The notes: generated by a model from the sequence alone, not told the origin. DNA of 64,000 nucleotides from Salticus scenicus (GCA_963930645.1 OZ005651.1:127171731-127235730); one strand, 5' to 3'; shown: positions 9,575 through 21,311, counted from the stretch's first letter. Program-made: numbers and translations.

Positions 9575-11734
9575 TAGGACTGGGCGATGTAGCGATTCGA
9601 TAAATCGATTTATCTTCCATCTAATATCGCGATATAGAGATAAATCGATTTAACACTGATTTAGAAAATACTACCTCCTCCCTACCCTCCTACACATACA
9701 AGTCTTTTAATCAATAGTATAATGACCGAAAAGCAACGCTGCTATTACTCACTTATTTTCTGCAATTTCCCATATTGCTATAACTCAGCATCTACGACTT
9801 AAAATTACGCCAAACTGCATAATTTAAAAATAAAATTTTAAATTATGCAGTTCAAACTGTAAAGTTTTTATTAAGAAAAGTTATGTTGATTAAACATTTC
9901 TGGATGATTAACATTAGGGGGCGTTGTTATAAATATTGATATTAAAGAGAGTTTTTGATGACCTTTGGCACAACAGTTTTTTTTTTTTCTTTTAAATTGT
10001 TTAGCCCTTTTTTGTGTGTTCCTGATATATGATGGAATATTGAACTTTGTATTTTGATTTATAAAATTTGTCCGCTTTCTTTCAAAATAATAATAATAAT
10101 AATAATAATAATAATTTTTTTTTTAAGTCGATTGATAAATTCTGTGCGATATTTTTGAACCAACTGCCCAGTTAAGTAATAATTTAGTAAAAAATTTTTG
10201 AAAGCTGATTCCCAAATTTTTTATCATTTTACTAAAATTTAACAAAATTTCTGCTTTTTGGTGTCATATTGCCGAAATACGTTATATTCTGCACTTTTAA
10301 AACAATTCTGTAAATTTAATGTAAATAATTATCCAGAGTCTCTGTAAATTTATAGTAATTCTTAGTTAAAAGTGAATAATCGAGATTCTCAATCTTTATT
10401 CTGTATTTTTACCTAGTTTTATTATTTAATTTTTTAATTAAAATTAAAAATGACTGTTTGTACTTAAAAAAAAAGCATTCTAAGTCCGAAATATATTTTC
10501 ACCAATATTTAATTAAATTAATATTAGTTATTAAAATGAATGTATAAAATAAGTTTTTTAGCATCTACTTTTATTTTTCTCTGTAATTTTACGTAAGACT
10601 TAAGATAATAGATTACACGGAGTTTTCTGTTGAAAGTTTTAACAGTGTGGAGGTCAATATCCAATCTGCCTATAAATAAACCACACATCATCCTGAAAGA
10701 AAAAAAAAATCAAGACCAATTTGTTCGTTAGATGAAATAGGTAGCAGAGTTTGGAAAAGAAATTTAATTTTAAATGATGAAAAAAAAATTTAAACTCTAT
10801 TTCCATTTAATAATATTTTAAAGTATTAACATTGTAGATTTTATTAACTTCAGTAAAGTAATATTTGAAGCTTATTAATGGTATTCTAAAGAGCGTAATA
10901 AAAAGTACGTAATAAGGACGTACGTAATAAGGAGCACCTTTAAAAGTTCTTGTGTACATTCTTTAAAATCCCCTCCCCCTCTTACAAAATACTAATAACA
11001 GAAGTGTCAGACAAAGCCAAATTATTGAATAAATAATAATAATGACAAACAGATATATCGTATTGCATTATGAAACAATTTTTATCGTTGTTTACTGTAT
11101 TCTTAAATATTGTAAAAAATAAATTTATTTTCTATTTAATTTATTGAAAAAAAATCTATGTACTTATATTAATATTTTTTTCAATGCATACTGTAATTGC
11201 CGAAAATAATTACTTATTACAAAAAGAAAGAAATCATTACTTAGCAAACAAATTGGAGTCTCCGTAAATCTGCAAGACGTCAAAAGTTTGGAATAGTTAC
11301 GATTCATCTAAAATCGTATTTTCTTTTCTCCCCGATTTAGCATAGCGCAAGTGCAGTACTTCGTCTCTCCTTTGGAATAAACGGAGCAGACGACAGGCTA
11401 TTTAAGCGCATCGTCTCTCTGGTATCTTCTTTGAAATGAAAAGCCGACACGTAGCACAATTCATATTACGATAAATCGTAACACGGCTTTTGCACTTATT
11501 GTTAAATCGTTTTCGCTAAATCGATAAAACTTCCCTTGATGCATTAACTCGCAAGTGTGACGAGGAAACTTGATGCCTAGCTAACATCGGATTTTTATCT
11601 CTAAATCGATGCTGCATTACATCGTCTAACATCGTCATTCCGAAATTTCGTAGTAGATGTTATCTTTAAATCGGATCGCCGATTTTAGCTATAAATCGAT
11701 TTTTTGCATTACATCGATATAACGCCCAGTCCTA
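9575..11734. mobile_element. Non-autonomous hAT element
   Basis: Termini are TAGGACTGGGCG on the left and CGCCCAGTCCTA on the right, a perfect 12-bp inverted repeat. They are bordered by the 8-bp direct repeat ctcataag at 9567-9574 and 11735-11742, the hAT-length target duplication. Both subterminal regions are dense in aatcgattta / taaatcgat words (left about 9595-9655, right about 11480-11720), plausibly transposase-binding sites. Length is 2160 bp. No BED-finger or hAT dimerisation coding was found, so it needs a transposase in trans. The insertion splits a repeat whose intact counterpart lies at 57798. Confidence 0.9.
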
Positions 11735-13149
11735 CTCATAAGTAAACAGGTAGGTTCAATTACACAAACATCCCTTAAAAAAAAAAAAAAAAAAAAAATT
11801 AAAACTGCCATTTGAACAAATAAAAAAGAAAAAAAATCACGATAATACGATTATACATACCGCCGAGACAAATATAATAGTTTTTTCAGGAATAGTACCC
11901 AACAAATTGTTACAGAATATCTCACTGGCAAATACACAGCTTAGAGTATAATGAAAATGAGTATAGACCGTCCAGTTTTGTTCTCTTTGGCAAAAATTAG
12001 TATCAGGAAAAGATAAATTTTACTAAAATAATTAACTCAGTTTAAATTGAGAAAGGGTTTTGGTTATCCTAAAATAACATTTGCCGCAAAAATTTATGGC
12101 TAATCTCACCATACTGCAAATTAGTAGCCAGCGTAGATTTTTGGTCCAGGCATCGAATTTGGCGACTTAGCGACCGAAATTATCGAAAATTTGTAATTTA
12201 GGGTTGTCAAAGTTTAGAAGCTCTAACTTCAATAATAAGAATATTCTGGAAAAAATCATTGGTTTATTGCGAAGAACTAAATTCTTTGAAAGTTCCACAA
12301 AACTATTTAAAAAAAAAAAAAAAGATTGATTGTTAGCTTAGAAGTTGCCTATATCTTTACATGTTACTTTCTACACGGTATTACAGTAAAAGTGGAAACA
12401 GAAAAAAGATTTTTCATTTCCACGAAGGTGGACTTTGACTTAGCGTAAAATTAGGCATTCAAATGTGGCGAAAAATGATAGTAAAGGATTTACAAAATTT
12501 GGAAACTTTAATAGATGTCTAGTTCTGAAATTTTTCTCATAACGTATTCGTTTCTCGCGCAGAACGGCCTTGAAAATTCCATAAACTACTGACAATACTT
12601 TCGATAAATTCAAATTCCATTCAGACTTCAAAATATTCGGTTGTTCCTGATTTAGCTAAATTTATGCTCTGCAGTGTATTTAACAATGTACATTTGATTT
12701 TTGTAGTAAAAATGCTCATTTCATTGGATTGTTTCAAGAATATAAATTTTTGCAGCACAAAAAAGAGGTGTATTCAATTGTTTACTGAATATTAATTAAA
12801 AAGAAGTGCATTCGTCGATTAGAACTTGCTTATTTCTTGAAAAATTACTTTCTACACACTAAAATATCGACAACTTTTTTTATCAATTCTATCTACGAGC
12901 TGAATATTCATTAAATGAAATACATTTATCGATAGAATCTATTTCTGTCTTAAAGAATCAATTTCGACACGCTAAAATGTCGACAACTTTCACAACAATA
13001 AAATTACGGGCTCTATCTACGGGCTGAAATTCATTAAATAAAATGCATTCGTCTACAAGAACCTGCTTATGTCTTTAGAAATTATTTTCTACACGCAAAA
13101 ATGTCTTCAACTTTCATAGCAATATCATTACTAGCTCTAACATTAGCTT

Positions 13150-13640
13150 CTTTTGAAATCTCTATGATGGTAGGTCATATTTAATGGCCAAAACCTCTGT
13201 ATTTTTGGTCATTATGAACCTAATTTTTCTAAATATTTCCAAAGCGGAAAATGGTATAAAGTCCAAAGAGGGAGATGCACAACTAGATGTTATAACAAAC
13301 TATATACCAATTTGCAAAGTTCTACGTCCAACCGTTTTTGAGTTATGCAAGATACATATGGCCAAAATCTTTGTATTTTTGGTCATTATTAAACTAATTT
13401 TCCTAAATATTTCCAAAACGGAAACTCATATAAAGTCCAAAATGTGATGTGCACAACTAGATGTTTTAACAAACCTATGTACCAATTTGGAACGTTCTAC
13501 GTCCAACCGTTTTTGAGTTATGCGAGATACACACACACACACTTACATATAGACGTCACGAAAAGTCGTGTAAAATTGTTGATATCTCTGAAACGGGAAC
13601 TTGTATTAAAACCAAAATTGCAAGTGTACAGTTAGATATT
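13150..13640 (+). repeat. ~174-bp tandem units inside hairpin-ended repeat
   Basis: The block atggccaaaacctctgtatt ... gttctacgtccaaccgtttt recurs with atggcc at 13184 and 13358 and a third partial unit after 13444. The same block occurs in copy 2 near 61440 and 61795. Frames crossing it yield a repeating peptide that is a by-product of the DNA repeat, not evidence of a gene. A CA-rich microsatellite (13530-13545) follows. Confidence 0.75.
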
Positions 13641-13977
13641 GTAAGAGTTACACATATAAATTTGCAACATTCTACGATTATTTCTTTTTGAGTTATACGA
13701 AATACAAAATCAAATTTGCAAATCGGGATTACTATACTTCCTTAGACATTGTATAAGGAAGTAAAAGAAAAAAAAATGTAAACTGACAATTTATCAAACA
13801 CTTCTTTTGGGTTGTTTTGAATTTGCATTTATGCTCTGAATAATGTTACTTTATTCTACTGGAGTTTTTAAAACATATAAGTTAAATAGATTTAACAAAT
13901 TGTTAATATTTTTAGAGCATTTAAAAAATATAAGTCAATTGCGGACGAAATTTTAAACCTGAAAATTGATTTAAAAA

Positions 13978-15655
13978 TACACTAAGCGAAAAAAAAAAAA
14001 AAAAAAAAAAAAAAAAGCCGCACTCCAGAAAAATGACTTATACTTTTTTTATAACTTTAAAATTAATGGTTGAAACAAAAAACAAAGAAAAAAACTGTCA
14101 CGTTTGCATAATGCCAAAGGAATGAAATCATACCTACGTACATTTTCGATTTAATGATTCGCTTTATCACACTCTATGAAGTACTTTATAAAAATCTACA
14201 TAAAATTTTCCTTTTAAACATAATGCAATAACCCTACACTTTGTATTCTATTACGATTTATTAAATGAAATAAATAAGTTATATTTTAATATATGAAATA
14301 AAACTATTTATTTGTTAGATCTAAGCAATTTTTTAATAAAAATATGTATTCTGCATTGGGTTAGTTCCATGTTTATATGAATTACTGCTTTAATGCACAG
14401 TAGCATAGTATTCTACCGTTTTTTGATATAAATCTTAAAAATTTCACTGTGCTACATATTGTAAATAGTTTTTCTAGTTCTTGCAAAGTTGTAGGCTGAA
14501 AATTCCGAATCCTCCTCTCTCACCCCGCGCCTTTTTATGACTAAACATTTTCGAGCGGATCACAATTAGGACTATTTCCATGTCTGGTAAAAAAGAAGTT
14601 CTACTATATGTTTTGTGGGATTTAACTTAAAGAGAAAAAAGATATGAATACTTACAGAATTATAGGTTCTCATGGGAATGGGTAGGAAATTTTGACAATT
14701 TGATGTGAATAAACTTGCCACAGACGCCGTATTAGTAAGGTGCATTATCATCGGGGAATGACGTTTGCGGAAATGTCCAAGATACCTCCAAAATAGTCGG
14801 TTATCACCACTTTTATAAAGACTGTGTTTTATTTCGAGTTAATTGATCCCTTGAGCATAAAAATTTGCCCGACTGTTGGAAAAGTTATGCACCTCCGCAC
14901 CTTAACGCACGGAGAATGCGCCACTATTTTAAAAGTGCGATTTGCATTAAGTCGGTCATATTTTCGTTGTCAGATCTGCTTGTTTTATTTAGCTCGAAAT
15001 AAGTTAAACTTAACTCATGAAAGAGAACCAGTTCAGACCAATAATTAACTAATCATTTTATAATTTTTTTTAGCCTACTGAGGTCTTGCTTTCCTAATTT
15101 TCTTCACTAAGAATGGAATTTTTTTTAATTTTCTGTCATTTAAACCTGCTTTGTTTAGTAGTTGCTGCACTATAGTTAAAGAATTTATGCTGCTAAACAC
15201 TTTTTCTAAATCTCTTTTATGTTCTAAATGTAATACAAACCGATTTTATAAGCAATGGCTTTTTAAATTACGGTCATCTCGCTTGGATGAGCAACATGGC
15301 CGCTTAAAGCCAAATTTCCAGTTTAAACGGCCAAAATATTTTATATCTTGCTAAAAACCATTTTACCAATATTTTATTAACATTTAATTATTTTGTTATC
15401 TCACGTATTAAAATATTTTTGGATTTTCATTCAAAAAATAATACTTTTGTGGCATCGTTAACTGCCTTATTCTTACCATGTTTGAAATAATTTCAAAAAT
15501 TACAATTTTCCTGACAATTGCATTTTGTTTTTAACACTGGACTCAAAGCTAAAGTGTATGTGGAGAACAACATAATAAAATCTGTTCGAAAATTTGCTTT
15601 TTAAACGATAAAATTGGCGGTTGTAGAAAGCGAAAAGGAAAATATCCAAGTGCGG

Positions 15656-15688
<33 letters not shown>

Positions 15689-15700
15689 TAGCTTAGTGTA
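13978..15700. mobile_element. TA-flanked DNA transposon with poly-A/poly-T inside its ends
   Basis: TA at 13978-13979 and 15699-15700 flanks the element. The left end is CACTAAGCG, an A run of about 28, then GCCGCACT (14017-14024). The right end is the mirror image: AGTGCGGC (15649-15656), a T run of about 31, then a short GTA and GCTTAGTG. The TA flank suggests the Tc1/mariner/pogo superfamily. Near 14884-14960 on the plus strand there is a faint resemblance to a transposase helix-turn-helix start (HGECATIL), too weak to call. Length is about 1.72 kb; no intact transposase. Confidence 0.75.
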
Positions 15701-15859
15701 ATTTAATATTTTAGCTTTTATAGAAAATTGAATTTCTGTTCATTCTATCTCTCGTAACGTTTTGAATTTACATGATATTTGTTTAGAGTTTTCATATAAG
15801 TTGCTCAATACTTTTGGCAATTAAATTATGCAAATGAAATTTTTATAAAGCTTGCGCAT

Positions 15860-17178
15860 GCGTAGTTAAAAATTTTTTAGTAAAAGTACTCGTATTTCGT
15901 AAGATATTTAACATTTTTTCATTCTGATTACTGTATGCTGTGTCTAATTTAGTATGCCATATTTCCTAAAAATGGCTTTGCACTGGGTCTAATACCCTAC
16001 GTGTTATAATTAAAAAAGAGGAAATTCTTTTTGCAATATTTAAAGAAACCGTTATATCTCCACGAATATATGTGGTAGCCTCATAAAATTTTGTACAGAT
16101 AATGAGAAAATCCTCTTAATCGCATGCTATAGCCAAAACGCTTATAAAGCATTACTTTTTACAGAGTGATTCAAAACATTTTGATTTTTGTTTAATATTT
16201 TAATGGTATCTTTTTCCTTTACATGACACAACTTTTACTGAAAGATATGAGGCATAACATGTCCTTTACACTACCAAAGTTTCAAGATGATTCCTAAAGA
16301 ACTTTCCTAGATATTTGACAAAACGTTATTTATCAACTGACCTAACAATTTTCCTGCAATAGAAGATTCATATCATGTGCAAAGACATACGAAACAGAGT
16401 TTACATAGCGAGTTTAACAAAAAATCGGGTTAGCCATTTTTTGAAACACCAATTTCCGAGATCTAAAACTGACTAACTAATCAGGATGATTGTTAATTTT
16501 ACTATAATAACGACAGTAATAACCACGTAATATGTAAAAGGATATCTAAAAAAGGGTTTATGTGGTAGTTTTCAAGAAAACCGTTTTTGAGATATCGACT
16601 TTCATCAAAACTTGGCATACTCATTTGTTGACCGGAAAATAACTATTACATACGAAAGGATAGCTACGAGGAAGTTAATATGGCGAATTCGAAAAAAATC
16701 TGTACAGCTGTTTTTAAAGGAACGCACTTGCTAGGCCTCAAATTGACTTACACAGGACGCCTATCAGTTTTACTGAACTAACCAACTAATACACACGAAA
16801 CAACACTTAGTAAGGTGTTTATATATCAACTTTGAAGGAAACCGTTAAAGCTGTTTTTGAGATATGGACTTGCGGTCCCACTTCCAGTTTCCAATGGCCC
16901 ACTTCCGGTTTTCCAATTTTCACAAAAAGTAGTAAAAATCATCTGTACACCAGACCTGTCTCAATTCTAAAGTTCTGCCTTCAACAGTTTCGGAGATATG
17001 ATAATCAAATGTTCCTCACACACATACACACTCACTGACCAATTACCGAATAACCACATTTTTGGTCTCAGAAGAACTCAAAACATGTAAAACAGGTAAA
17101 AAAATTCGATATCGAAATTTTTGACCGAATACAATACTCCCATTACCTTACGGTAGTCGGGTAATGGAAGTAAAAATG
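15860..17178. mobile_element. Diverged relative of hairpin-ended repeats
   Basis: The right end has the same design as 8688, 13763 and 62237: a hairpin in which cccattacc faces gggtaatgg, then aagtaaaa (about 17138-17176). It is preceded by a CA-rich microsatellite and a gaccgaatacaat word. The body repeats phrases such as accgtttttgagatatcgac and ggttttccaattttcaca. The left boundary could not be fixed, so the start is approximate. Confidence 0.4.
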
Positions 17179-17735
17179 CAGGAAAATAAAGAAATTTAGC
17201 GCCTAGATCAAAACTTTCGTACGACAGAACACTTGTTCCCGAATTTATTTAGAATTAAAATTATTATTTTTGGTACATGTAATTTTCAAATTTCCCCGTC
17301 TTTTCATAACGAATTATATAGGTTCTATTCTACACTGTGATTCTAAGAATATTAGTACTTATTATTAAATCGACGTTTAATATAGAAATTTTATAAATAA
17401 TAATAAGCAGTCACACTGTAAATAAAAGACAGCTGTGATTGAATCTTTAAAGGCAGCTGCCAGCAAAAATTTTGGATTTCTATAACGATTGGATTTATTA
17501 AGATCTATTAGTCACATAGTTGAAATTAAGTGGTAGAAGAAAAATTGACCCATAAATTTGTATTTTAATTTTAGTACCTTTTATTCTTAAATATATCGCT
17601 ATCGCAATATTAGCGCTGTTTTCGTTTCATTTAATTATAATCCTTCATGACCAGTTGGCACCACTGATATGGCAGAATTCAACCGCTATTGTACAACTCT
17701 AGTTTTCTATTTAGAAATCATTTAGAAATTTTACA
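17179..17735. other. Spacer, nothing recognised
   Basis: AT-rich sequence without motifs. Confidence 0.4.
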
Positions 17736-17739
17736 GTTA

Positions 17740-18001
17740 GTTCATCGTTTCGATTTGATGGCAAATATACAGATATGGAAATAGCATGTAGAATTTACCT
17801 AAGCGTACCAGTAGTTGTTGCATCTTGTATCAGTTGAAAAATTCTTCAGGAAACTAAAATTGGTCAAAATGTATTTGCGATCATCGATGGGTCAAGACAG
17901 TCTGTGTATACTTATCAATGGAATTTGAAATTGTGCACTCGTTTGAAAAAAATTATCGATGACTTTGGTTTGATGAAAGCAAGAAAAGTACTCTTAAAAT
18001 A
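17740..18001 (+). pseudogene. hAT transposase C-terminal (dimerisation domain) relic
   Basis: The plus-strand frame gives DMEIACRIYLSVPVVVASC, a match to the hAT C-terminal signature (R-I-x-L-x-x-P-V-x-V-A-S-x-E-R-S-F-S-K). It continues, with altered residues and an in-frame stop at the serine-rich part, to LKKIIDDFGLMKARKVLLK, which resembles the family's ID(Y/F)xxxIxxFxxxKARKVLL end. In active hAT enzymes this region mediates dimerisation and carries the last catalytic acidic residue. Here the ERSFSK block is broken and the N-terminal BED finger and catalytic core are absent, so it is a dead fragment. It is unrelated to the hAT at 9575, whose interior lacks coding. Confidence 0.65.
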
Positions 18002-18141
18002 ATTTTTAAATGATTTATATCTATTTTCCTGCTTTTATGAAAATAATAAATGTGATTTTTTCCCTATTTGTAATTGTTTTGTATAGGTAAAAAAGATTTC
18101 TTCGATATTGTACTCCGAAAAAAAAAAAAAAAAAAAAAAGA

Positions 18142-18775
18142 TTAAAGAATTAAAGAATTCCCTGGTGTTGGGTTGGGAGACGCCAAATTATTATTTTGTC
18201 CGGGCGCCATTTTTGTTTCGCACGGTCCTGAGATGCCACCAGTTATAAGATAAGATACAAGTACCACAGTAAATAAGAAAAATAAAACAATCATTGGAAC
18301 AATGGTTTCTTTTAATTTATTTTGCCTTTTTCGGCCTCTTTTCGATTTTTTCTGGCTTTTTCCCATCATAGTTTAAGACCACTACTATTTGTTTCTTACG
18401 CCCGGATGGTTTAGGTTTTCTGACGTGAGGAATAGGTCTGATTGCTTCTAGATATCTCGTTTTTTGTGCTGGTGGAGGCAACTGCTGGTGAGAGTCAACT
18501 GTCTTTAGCTCTAATGGTGGAAGCTACTAATGGTATAGGCCCACATGATGTGTTGGCGGAAGCAGTTGCTGCTGAAGGTTTACTGTCACATCCGTTGTTC
18601 GTAGAAACAACAGCTGTATCATTGCTGGAACCATCAGAGATAACAAAGGCATTATCTAGGATTGCTTGTGGGTTATAGGGCTAAATCACAGTAACTGAAA
18701 ATCCAAAAGTTACGTTTCCTACTGTGGATGCCTTGCTCCAAGCTATATTCAAAGAGATCCAAACTGAAGTCATGA
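18142..18775 (-). pseudogene. Tigger/pogo-type transposase C-terminal relic
   Basis: Reading the minus strand from about 18770, the frame gives AWSKASTVGNVTFGFSVTVI, an in-frame stop near 18682, then PYNPQAILDNAFVISDGSSN. This matches the Tigger/jerky pattern W-x-K-A-x-T-V-x-N-A-x-x-G-F-x-x-T-G-I-x-P-x-N-P. After a Ser/Thr/Ala-rich stretch and a frame change comes RYLEAIRPIPHVRKPKPSGR (about 18400-18460), which fits the basic segment near the C-terminus of this family. The last part (18142-18369, 75 codons) has a lysine-rich start and a hydrophobic run, probably an out-of-frame product. DDE catalytic residues are not present. The opposite-strand frame over 18442-18678 is its antisense shadow. 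Confidence 0.6.
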
Positions 18776-19051
18776 AAATTTATTTAAATAATATTATAGA
18801 AATGGTAATTATTATAATATTATAAGTATAATTATAATTTCCATTTATATTTCTCACTTTAATATACAGTATTTAAAATAAAACATAAAATCCAAACGTT
18901 ATTTAATTTATTGTTGAAACATGTTCCATCTTCACCCTAGTACAGGTTAAAGGGGGGGGGGGGGGAGTTAATGCTACACGCGGTTTTTTTTTTTTTTTTA
19001 CGTATATAGCTGCAAGGTTAAGGCCGCTTCTACTTACCTTGTGTGTTTAAC
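18776..19051. other. Short spacer with G run and T run
   Basis: A G run at about 18953-18965 and a T run near 18986 are the only notable points. Confidence 0.4.
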
Positions 19052-19252
19052 AGAATAAGGAACTTATAATAACAGGAGACTTGGCATTGGAATATTAAAA
19101 CCCGAATAAACTACTACGTCAGAAACGCCAAAGAAAAATATATGAGATGCATACAGCTGTTTCGGTAGCATTAAGCGTACCGTCTACAGTGCAAAAAGAA
19201 TATTGAATCTGGAGAAATGCTCGTTTATTCGGGTTTTAGAATAAGAAACTTA
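19052..19252 (-). mobile_element. 171-bp retrozyme-like element (solo PLE terminal repeat)
   Basis: The 171-bp core (19067-19237) is bordered by the direct repeats agaataaggaactta (19052-19066) and agaataagaaactta (19238-19252), 14 of 15 identical, a convincing target duplication. The core is clearly related to the right terminal repeat of the PLE at 20988-23468. Shared words include gagacttggc, gaatattaaaac, tacgtcagaaacgccaaag, cagctgtttcggta and gaatctggagaa. Its own ends carry aaaacccgaataaac and gtttattcgggtttt in inverted orientation. It includes a hammerhead-like motif. Size and content recall animal retrozymes, non-autonomous hammerhead-bearing retroelements. The plus-strand sequence is the complement of the PLE right end, so its sense strand is minus. 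Confidence 0.75.
19148..19193 (-). ncRNA. Degenerate hammerhead ribozyme-like motif
   Basis: Read on the minus strand this 46-nt segment has TGCA, a core CTGTAGA where the consensus is CTGATGA, a stem II GGTA/TACC, GAAAC, the palindrome ACAGCTGT as stem III, and the GTA cleavage triplet followed by TGCA. It aligns without gaps at both ends to the motifs at 21055-21100 and 23329-23374. The altered core would be expected to reduce or abolish self-cleavage. Confidence 0.6.
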
Positions 19253-20090
19253 CTTCTGTTGGTAATATCTTACTTAAAATAAAACATCCATTTATAAATT
19301 TTAAATATGCGCAACTGAATATTATAAGGCTTTACTCACGAGGTTAAATGCTCACGAGATCCGAAATAACGGTGATTAAAAGCAATAAATTAAGATACGT
19401 TCGCAATCCACGTGCTCACTGGGACAAAACTTTCCACACATGCTGTCAGTATTACCATCTGTTGACATATAAAAGTTCTAGGAGCAAACTTGCGTCTTTC
19501 CCCGAGTTACCTTAACTGCTCTTATATTAGCAATTAGTACTTCAACTGTACAGCAGCGACTTCAAATATACAAATAAGATGTCAAAAATATAAAATAAAA
19601 ATATCGCAGAAAATTACTTTATAATTTGGTATTGATGCATATAAATTTATACATAGGTATGTATATAATATTTTAATTAGTAAGCTATTTTTAAATAATA
19701 TATTAAACGTATAATATATTAATATATGATATTTTAAGGTTTATTTTCGTAACGTTTTTGCCATCTAAATCCCGTAAATTTTAATGACATTTATTTAGAA
19801 ATAATCAAGATGGAGTAAAATTTTTATAATATTTTCTCATAAATAATTTTCCCATTTGGGTTTTGAAAGATGAAGTACACTAAAATTTTGAAAACATTTT
19901 TCATGAATTTAAATATAATATGACAATCTCGTCATTAATCAGAGTTATTTCAGAATTTATGATAAGGAGAAAATATTTTAGAACAAAATTTTGTTTGGCT
20001 GAATGTATAAATCAGACACCGCAGTTATTTTTACGTATACGTCTTTTATAAACCATAAAAACTTTTCCATTTTTTTCCCAATATATGGAT

Positions 20091-20128
<38 letters not shown>

Positions 20129-20786
20129 ACAAGTTTATATAACGTATGTATAAAATACACTTTTATTTTGTTTTAAAGTGTATTTACTTTTATAAAACAT
20201 TGAAGCTTGGGAAATAATAAATTCTGTAATATTTTTAGAACTGGAATATCTGAAACCTTTCAGAAATCTGAGTATTTTTAAAGAGAAATGGGGAATATTA
20301 TTTGTGTAATGATTTCCGTTTTTAGACACTAGCTATTCCAAAAATTAGAATAAAGATAAACCTTGTAATTGCAAGTGAAATTATATATATATACATATTA
20401 TTTTAAGTGGTATATTTTATATGATATATTTTAAGCGATATATTTTAAGCTACGAACAAAATAAAATTAATTTTAGCATATCTGCTGCTATTAAGAGAAA
20501 ATACAGTATCTAAAACTATAAGTGGGAGTGATGATAAAATTTCCCAATTTAACTACGTTTAACAAGAATGGATAAAAATATTCTGTCGAGAATACTCCCA
20601 AAGAATTTTTTTATTTCATTTAAGTTTTTAAAATGTTTAGAAACTCAATATAAATATTTGTTTAAATTAATAGGTTAAAATAATCTTTTAACTGCTTAAA
20701 TCCTCAGTGATTTTGTAAAAATATATAATATTGTGATCGAATACTTTTTATTCTAAATTCTAAATATATAATAATTCTGATTACTT

Positions 20787-20820
<34 letters not shown>

Positions 20821-20987
20821 CAGTAAAACTAACACCGTAGATTACAAAAAAGAAGAAGAAAAGAAAGAAAAGAAATTGATGTAAAACAGAACATAGCTTT
20901 ACAAGGGAAAACAAAGAAAATAAAGAAAAGAAGGGAAGAAGAGAAAGAAAACGGTCGAATTATTAGAAATAACAATGATATAAACAG
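19253..20987. other. AT-rich spacer with T homopolymers
   Basis: T runs at about 20095-20127 and 20789-20820 and a purine-rich (GAAA)-type tract at 20845-20960 are visible. No coding family, RNA gene or transposon end was recognised. Confidence 0.5.
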
Positions 20988-21002
20988 ATAAGGATATATA
21001 TA

Positions 21003-21311
21003 TTAAAACAGGAATAAACACTACGTCAGAAACGCCAAAGAAAAATTATTGAGGTGCATACAGCTGTTTCGGTATCCTAAAGCGTACCGTCATCAGTGCA
21101 AAAAAAAAAAAGAATTCTGAATCTGGAGAAGTACTCGTATATATAGGAGAGAGACCGGATTTAATTCAACCAATAGGATTACGGAAGAGGTGGGGAGTGT
21201 GGCCAATAGTAATTAAGGAATGTGTAGCTGTGTAAACAGTAGAAAAATTAAGAAAATGTGGACTGAATGTAAAATTTCCAACAATCAGACAAATAGGGAA
21301 CAGCGAAATCA
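21003..21311 (-). repeat. PLE left pseudo-LTR (inverted copy of 3' end)
   Basis: This arm is the reverse complement of 23120-23428. Its innermost 60 bases (about 21251-21311) are an inverted copy of the last ~20 codons of the RT gene, so the arm is longer than a non-coding terminal repeat alone. It holds an inverted hammerhead motif at 21055-21100. Confidence 0.85.
21055..21100 (-). ncRNA. Hammerhead ribozyme motif, left copy
   Basis: On the minus strand: stem I strand TGCA, core CTGATGA (21090-21096), an unpaired C, stem II GGTA ... TACC, GAAAC, palindromic stem III ACAGCTGT, cleavage triplet GTA, stem I strand TGCA. It is the inverted counterpart of 23329-23374, with one change in the stem II loop. 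The extra C at the base of stem II departs from the usual G-C closing pair. Confidence 0.7.

Larger units (their letters stand above)
9478..13763. mobile_element. Long hairpin-ended repeat, copy 1 (split by hAT)
   Basis: The left end reads aatctgatatgacgactaca, then tgacttccttatacaac; the right end is the hairpin tacttccttagac / attgtataaggaagta followed by aaa. ACTTCCTTATACAA thus occurs inverted at both ends. Copy 2 at 57798-62237 shares the ends and nearly all interior blocks, for example gaggtaactgactcataagt versus gaggtaattgattcgtaaat. The interior has tandem blocks around ttctacacg...aaaatgtc and cattcgtcgacaagaacctgc. The hAT at 9575-11734 interrupts it. No transposase frame is visible, so it looks non-autonomous. 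Confidence 0.7.

Noticed and set aside
13184..13635. Two consecutive plus-strand frames encoding a repeated hydrophobic peptide
   Set aside because: The peptide repeat mirrors the 174-bp DNA repeat; the same DNA in copy 2 has stops and frameshifts in the equivalent frame.
18142..18369. A small membrane protein with a Lys-rich start
   Set aside because: It lies in an alternative frame at the end of a Tigger-like relic, and the apparent membrane segment is not supported by any neighbouring gene structure.
18442..18678. A 78-codon plus-strand frame with a low-complexity sequence
   Set aside because: It is antisense to the Ser/Thr/Ala-rich part of the Tigger-like relic, whose flanking motifs are on the minus strand.
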